From: CAYXDO01 sp964463485
Lineage (GTDB): Bacteria > Myxococcota > Kuafuiibacteriia > Kuafuiibacteriales > Kuafuiibacteriaceae
Direction of reading: 5' to 3'
Assembly: GCA_964463485.1 (NCBI GenBank)
Contig: CAYXDO010000038.1
Coordinates: 10,230-74,229, forward strand
DNA length: 64,000 bases
The position numbers and the translations under genes are program-made. A model generated the notes under the pieces. It worked only from the letters and a program-made list of their open reading frames with translations. It was not told where the DNA came from and made no database searches. Shown here in pieces: positions 60,495 to 64,000 of this stretch. The first letter of the stretch is position 1; each line of letters begins with the position of its first letter.

Positions 60495-61201
60495 TCGACA
60501 CCCAGCGAATCGAGTAGCGGCTTGTGCCAGTCTACGTAGATGGCGCAGCCGATCGTGCCAACGACGCAGCCAGGAAAATAGGCTGCGTAAAACCTCTTCG
60601 CGTCGGCGAAAGTGTACCGGCGCTGCTGTTTCAGCCTGCGTATGTCGCTTTGGACGTGCTGGGCACGAGACGGAGTGAAGAAGTAAGCGAGGCGGGGGAT
60701 GAGCTCGAGCGTGCCGAGGATGCCCAACGCGCGGGCGCCGGTCTTCATGACGTGAAGCCGCCCCTCGAGTCGCCAGAATCCTTCGAAGCAGTCGACGACG
60801 AGCATCCGTCCGCCGGGCTTGAGGCTAGCTGCGATGCCGGACACCGCTTTGGGTATGTCGAGGTGATGATAGCAGTATCGACTCACGATCATGTCGAACT
60901 GCTGATCGAGAGGCGCCAAGTCCTCCGCATTCATGCAGTGGTAGCTCGTTCGGGCCTCGGGGGCGCGCCGCGCAACCTCGATTTCTTCGCGAACGATGTC
61001 GACCCCCGTGACGGTCACCCCACGCGCGGCCATCTTTCGGCAGAAGACGCCGCGGCCACATCCGATGTCGAGAACCGAAAGTCCGGGCCGGAGCTCTTTC
61101 AGAATGAACTCGTCGGCGAAGGTCACCAACAACTCGGTGACCCCGTGATCGGGAATCCGAATCAAGTGGGTTTCTTGCCGCGATGATGAGTCTCGGTTCA
61201 T
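60491..61201 (-). CDS. Class I SAM-dependent methyltransferase
   Basis: A 236-residue methyltransferase with LSVLDIGCGRGVFCRK (about 41-56), VTGVDIVREEIEVARRA (second strand acid) and FDMIVSRYCYHHLDIPKAV (post-II). This arrangement is UbiE/Methyltransf_11-like. In a polysaccharide locus it may methylate a sugar or a lipid carrier. Start and stop overlap both neighbours (TAATG with the upstream glycosyltransferase, ATGA with the downstream membrane protein). Confidence 0.88.
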   Translation of the reverse strand: MNRDSSSRQETHLIRIPDHGVTELLVTFADEFILKELRPGLSVLDIGCGRGVFCRKMAARGVTVTGVDIVREEIEVARRAPEARTSYHCMNAEDLAPLDQQFDMIVSRYCYHHLDIPKAVSGIAASLKPGGRMLVVDCFEGFWRLEGRLHVMKTGARALGILGTLELIPRLAYFFTPSRAQHVQSDIRRLKQQRRYTFADAKRFYAAYFPGCVVGTIGCAIYVDWHKPLLDSLGVD

Positions 61202-62418
61202 TACTCAGGCCGCTCAGTAAGGAAAGCGCGCTCGAGGCGCTCGCCGAACTTCGCGCGCGTGAAGAGCGCGGCGCGCCGACGTCCGGCCGCCCCCATTTCT
61301 GCCGCGAGCCGAGGACTCATGAGCAGCCTCGCGGTCGCCGTGGCAAAGGCCGTCGCAGATGGATCGCAAAGAAGGCCCGTCTCGCCGTCACGCACGGTTT
61401 CGGTGATCCCGCCAGCGTTGACGGCGACCACCGGCCGGCCGGCCGCCATCGCTTCGATAGGAACGATCCCGAAATGTTCGTCTCGGGCGGTGTGTAGCAC
61501 CAGGGTGGCTCGCTTGAACCATGCCATCCGCGCCTCGTCGGTCGGCGATGGCACGACCCTCACCTGGTCGTGGAGTCCTCGTGCACGCACGAGCCTCCTG
61601 ATCGACTCGAAGGTCTCGAGCGCTTCACCGTGCCTCCGCCCAAGTCCCCCGGCGATTACGAGCCGCAACCGGGCGAACGTGTCGTCGGGCAGCCGTGTCC
61701 TGAGCTCATGAAATGCCTCCACGGCGAGCTCATGATTCTTGTCCGGATGAAACCGACCGAAGGCGAGCATGACGAGCTCGCTCTCGCGCGGAGACTCATC
61801 AACCAGGGATGGAACGGACAGAAAGCGTCTAGGATCGACTCCGGGACAAATCACTTCGCAACTGACAGACAGATCGGGCATGACTTCCCGCAGGCGCGAG
61901 AGGGTGTAGTGGCTGTTCGTCACGATTCGCGCCGAGAGATTCATGCCGCGACTCGCGAGTGCGTCGACGCCCCGGCGATAGTATCGGTACGCCGACGTGC
62001 CGCCAGCCGGCGCAAGCAAGCAGTCAGGAAAGTGGCAGTAGAAGACGACTGGAGCACCAACGATCCTCTGCACCTGAGGAATCGCGTGGGGTACGAGGTC
62101 GCACAACAAGACGTCGATGCGCTCGAGCTCTCGCCGGGCCGCAATGGCCAACGCCACCATGCGAATCACGGCGCACGGAACGCGCGCCCGCTGGAATACG
62201 TCGCGCGGCGCGCGGTGGGCGCGAACGCGGATATCCAAACCTCCAATCCGCGCGTCGTCGAATGTTCCGTGAGGCTCACACCGGGCTGTGAATAGCGCCA
62301 CTCGATGCCCCAAACCCGTCATTTCGAGCGCTGCGTCGAGCATGAGGCGCTCGGCGCCGCCGAAAGCGAACTCAGGGTGAAGAATCGCGATCGAAAGCGG
62401 CCGAGGAGAGGCGTTCAT
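61201..62418 (-). CDS. Alg2-like GT4 glycosyltransferase
   Basis: A 405-residue GT4; start ATG 62418 is chosen by the N-terminal strand LSIAILHPEFAFGGAERLML. The phrases GGAERLMLDAALEM and FYCHFPDCLLAP closely follow those of the mannosyltransferase Alg2, and the EX7E region is HFGIVPIEAMAAGRPVVAVN. It probably adds mannose or a related sugar to a lipid-linked intermediate. It is the first gene of the minus-strand operon 55813-62418, which has overlapping starts. Confidence 0.88.
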   Translation of the reverse strand: MNASPRPLSIAILHPEFAFGGAERLMLDAALEMTGLGHRVALFTARCEPHGTFDDARIGGLDIRVRAHRAPRDVFQRARVPCAVIRMVALAIAARRELERIDVLLCDLVPHAIPQVQRIVGAPVVFYCHFPDCLLAPAGGTSAYRYYRRGVDALASRGMNLSARIVTNSHYTLSRLREVMPDLSVSCEVICPGVDPRRFLSVPSLVDESPRESELVMLAFGRFHPDKNHELAVEAFHELRTRLPDDTFARLRLVIAGGLGRRHGEALETFESIRRLVRARGLHDQVRVVPSPTDEARMAWFKRATLVLHTARDEHFGIVPIEAMAAGRPVVAVNAGGITETVRDGETGLLCDPSATAFATATARLLMSPRLAAEMGAAGRRRAALFTRAKFGERLERAFLTERPE

Positions 62419-62510
62419 GGGTTGGGGCGAGTCAGTCAGCGACCGCGACCGCGCCGGTTTGCAAAAGCAGCTCACACTGTGCGCTGAATTGGCCGGTAGA
62501 CCAAGGGCGA

Positions 62511-63053
62511 CTAATTGGCCCAGTACTGAAGAATGAAGCTGAAGTTCCCATTGACGCAGAAGTCGTATGGCTGGGTGTTACCGCCGCTCACTGCGAGAGC
62601 ACCATGGTTCTGGTACCCGTGGGTCGTGGGCGAGATTCCGACCAGGCCCGTGTAGTTGGTCAGGTTGGTGGAGGCATCGCCCGAGCTCACCGAGGCGATG
62701 TTTCCGATGACGGAGCCGTAGGTGGTGGTTCCCACGTTCGTCGCCAGGAGCTCAAACACGAAGTCGGTGGTGGCGCTGCCGACGCTGCATCCACTTGGGG
62801 TGCTTCTCGACCTCCCCACCGTCGAGGTCACGTTCTTGTACACGCGCGTATAGGCTGGGATGCCCCCGTTGGGCTCTATCGGCGTCAGGGTCACTTCGCC
62901 GGATTCGACGTTGGCCTCGCCGACGAAGGAGGCGATCAAGCCGTCTGAGTATCGCTCGGACGAGACATCGCGCGGGTCGTTCTCGATACCGCCGCACGCG
63001 ATTCCGAGCGCGGCGATTCCGATCCCGAGCAGAGTCATATCCTTTCGATTCAT
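62511..63053 (-). CDS. Small hypothetical lipoprotein
   Basis: A 180-residue lipoprotein; ATG 63053 gives a signal ending ALGIAC (Cys20). The mature part is Thr/Ser/Gly-rich and beta-sheet-like (GEVTLTPIEPNGGIPAYTRV, FVFELLATNVGTTTYGSVIG), with Cys in STPSGCSVGS and PYDFCVNG. The C-terminus is FSFILQYWAN. No family was recognised. It is outside the polysaccharide operon by orientation and spacing. Confidence 0.7.
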   Translation of the reverse strand: MNRKDMTLLGIGIAALGIACGGIENDPRDVSSERYSDGLIASFVGEANVESGEVTLTPIEPNGGIPAYTRVYKNVTSTVGRSRSTPSGCSVGSATTDFVFELLATNVGTTTYGSVIGNIASVSSGDASTNLTNYTGLVGISPTTHGYQNHGALAVSGGNTQPYDFCVNGNFSFILQYWAN

Positions 63054-63398
63054 TGACCGGGCGTAACACGCTCCGCCCCCTGCTGCAACTCCGTCGCAGC
63101 CCAGAAGCCCAGAAGCGCGCTGTCGATCAATGCGATTGGGTGTAGGGTCGCGTCGTGCTCCGGAAGGCGATCCGGGTCGATCTCTGCTCTTTTTTTGACG
63201 CTTTTGGTGCGAACCAAGGAGGACACAGAGCAGGAACGCGGAGGCCACAGAGGACATTTGGAATGACTCCGACTCCTCGGCGACACGGTCTCCGTGTTCA
63301 TTCTCCGTGCACTTCGTGGTCATCTTTGATTGCGGGGACGGCTGCGCTCGGATCCGCTGCTGGGTTGTCGACTTCGGGCTCAACCAGACGCATGTTCG
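63054..63398. other. Intergenic stretch with a degenerate inverted-repeat element
   Basis: No convincing gene is seen. The main feature is a pair of purine-rich arms at 63211-63252 and 63282-63324 described separately; the remainder is unremarkable GC-rich spacer. Confidence 0.5.
63211..63324. repeat. Imperfect inverted repeat rich in CACGGAG/CTCCGTG words
   Basis: The left arm (63211-63252) carries GGACACAGAG, GAACGCGGAG and GCCACAGAGG. The right arm (63282-63324) carries CGACACGGTC, TCCGTGTTCA, TCTCCGTGCA and CTTCGTGGTC, roughly the reverse complement of the left arm. Elements built from 'CCACAGAGGACACGGAG' words are recurrent in many environmental genomes. This one is degenerate and could be an old miniature element or a folded RNA element. 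Confidence 0.5.
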
Positions 63399-63605
63399 AT
63401 GAGGAGCTCCTTCTACAGGAGGCTCTCAACGAGGTTCCGGACGCTTTTGGAAGTGCTCGCGCGCATCGAGGCCGGCGCGGGGCGCGATCTGGGTGACGCG
63501 CTTGATCTTCGGGACCGGTGCCTGGATCTCTTCAAGGTGACGAGCCAAGACGGAGTAGTGGCGGTGTGGCTGATGGGGAAGAAAATCGTGGAGCTCAGCA
63601 AATAA
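63399..63605 (+). CDS. Small hypothetical protein
   Basis: Start ATG 63399 gives 68 residues with good composition (RRLSTRFRTLLEVLARIEAG, LDLRDRCLDLFKVTSQDGVV, AVWLMGKKIVELSK). The frame is open upstream to 63330 but that part is noise. It looks like a small basic cytoplasmic protein and might belong to the mobile element that starts nearby. Function unknown. Confidence 0.5.
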   Translation: MRSSFYRRLSTRFRTLLEVLARIEAGAGRDLGDALDLRDRCLDLFKVTSQDGVVAVWLMGKKIVELSK

Positions 63606-63678
63606 AAGGCGCGTTTGGCTTCGGAGTGAGGCATGGAAATTTTGGGAACGTCCAACTCACGCCTAACCAAACACGCCG

Positions 63679-64000
63679 ATGCACGACATAGCCCAAGAAC
63701 CCGCCGCTGTCTCCTCTCTTCCGACGCTGCCTCTCGCTGGCCTGCTGCTGGCCTCTCGTGAGCGCCTTCGTTCGCTGAACCTGCCTGCGCCCACGGCAGC
63801 CCAGATTCTGTCGGCGACCGGGGCGAGTCGCTCCCAGGCGTACGCTTACGCGAGCGAGATCCAGGCGCTCTTGCCTGGCCTGCAAAGGTCCGCGGGCCGT
63901 CCGGCAACTCCACCTCCTCCGATCGAACCCGCCAAGACCGAAGAACTACTCCCCGGTGCAGAATGTAGGGATCAGGGTCATGCCGCGAGTGCCTTCCGAA
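63679..64000 (+). CDS. Helix-turn-helix protein, transposase/integrase N-terminus (runs off the window)
   Basis: An open frame begins at ATG 63679 and continues to the window end (about 107 codons). It contains PTAAQILSATGASRSQAYAY and EIQALLPGLQRSAGRP, a helix-turn-helix with the 'TGASRSQAY' recognition helix and a GRP turn. Such N-termini are typical of DDE integrase-type transposases in deltaproteobacterial genomes. A Pro-rich linker follows (TPPPPIEPAK). The catalytic domain is outside the window, so the assignment rests on the N-terminus only. Confidence 0.55.
   Translation, partial: MHDIAQEPAAVSSLPTLPLAGLLLASRERLRSLNLPAPTAAQILSATGASRSQAYAYASEIQALLPGLQRSAGRPATPPPPIEPAKTEELLPGAECRDQGHAASAFR

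Overview
The window reads as chromosomal DNA from a high-GC member of the Myxococcota, most likely the Polyangiales/Sandaracinaceae side. This is inferred from several traits rather than from a marker gene. Eukaryote-like Ser/Thr kinases are dense, there are many single-copy secreted lipoproteins, and there are cysteine motifs of the type 'DPxHCGxC'. One large protein ends in a MYXO-CTERM-like tail (Cys, hydrophobic segment, Arg cluster). TPR and DUF4388 proteins are abundant, and GTG/TTG starts are common. No rRNA, tRNA or CRISPR array was recognised.

Layout. (1) 1-5.0 kb is a rearranged accessory patch. It holds an intact signal peptidase I gene, a truncated second copy of that gene about 2.7 kb downstream, decayed copies of two neighbouring minus-strand genes, and several orphan membrane proteins. 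(2) 5.1-12.3 kb holds a GMC oxidoreductase, a very large secreted MYXO-CTERM-like protein, and a secreted SGNH-hydrolase-like lipoprotein with cysteine-rich and C-terminal repeats. (3) 12.3-26.2 kb is a signalling island. Three Ser/Thr kinases, the last a 1276-residue kinase/ATPase/TPR protein, are interleaved with paralogous propeller-like lipoproteins, a TPR membrane protein and a VanY-type D,D-peptidase carrying two mannose-binding bulb-lectin domains. (4) 26.2-33.3 kb contains a polytopic membrane protein, a radical SAM enzyme translationally coupled to a small lipoprotein, a beta-helix-like lipoprotein, and a zinc-ribbon membrane protein whose linker is 17 copies of a five-residue repeat. 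(5) 33.4-34.7 kb is a fused SpmA/SpmB-type Gate protein. (6) 34.7-47.7 kb is a co-directional minus-strand block: a 1915-residue TPR protein, a TPR/zinc-ribbon membrane protein, a DUF4388 protein with a pseudopilin-like end, a FecR-like protein, a small cysteine-rich secreted protein and a CehA-type metallohydrolase lipoprotein. (7) 49.1-62.4 kb is a surface-polysaccharide locus: an ABC-2 exporter pair, glycosyltransferases, three methyltransferases, a CapK-like adenylating enzyme, a DegT aminotransferase and a GT-C-like membrane protein. (8) The right edge carries a small lipoprotein, a degenerate inverted-repeat element and the beginning of a helix-turn-helix protein resembling the N-terminus of integrase-type transposases.

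How it works together. Most products act at or outside the cytoplasmic membrane. The polysaccharide locus is the clearest pathway: sugar aminotransfer, glycosyl transfer, methylation and ABC export. The two most system-like but unexplained units are the kinase/propeller-lipoprotein island and the TPR/TPR/DUF4388/FecR operon. In the latter, short gaps and ATGA-type overlaps argue for one transcript and probably one envelope-associated complex. All functional statements come from motif reading; no database search was run.
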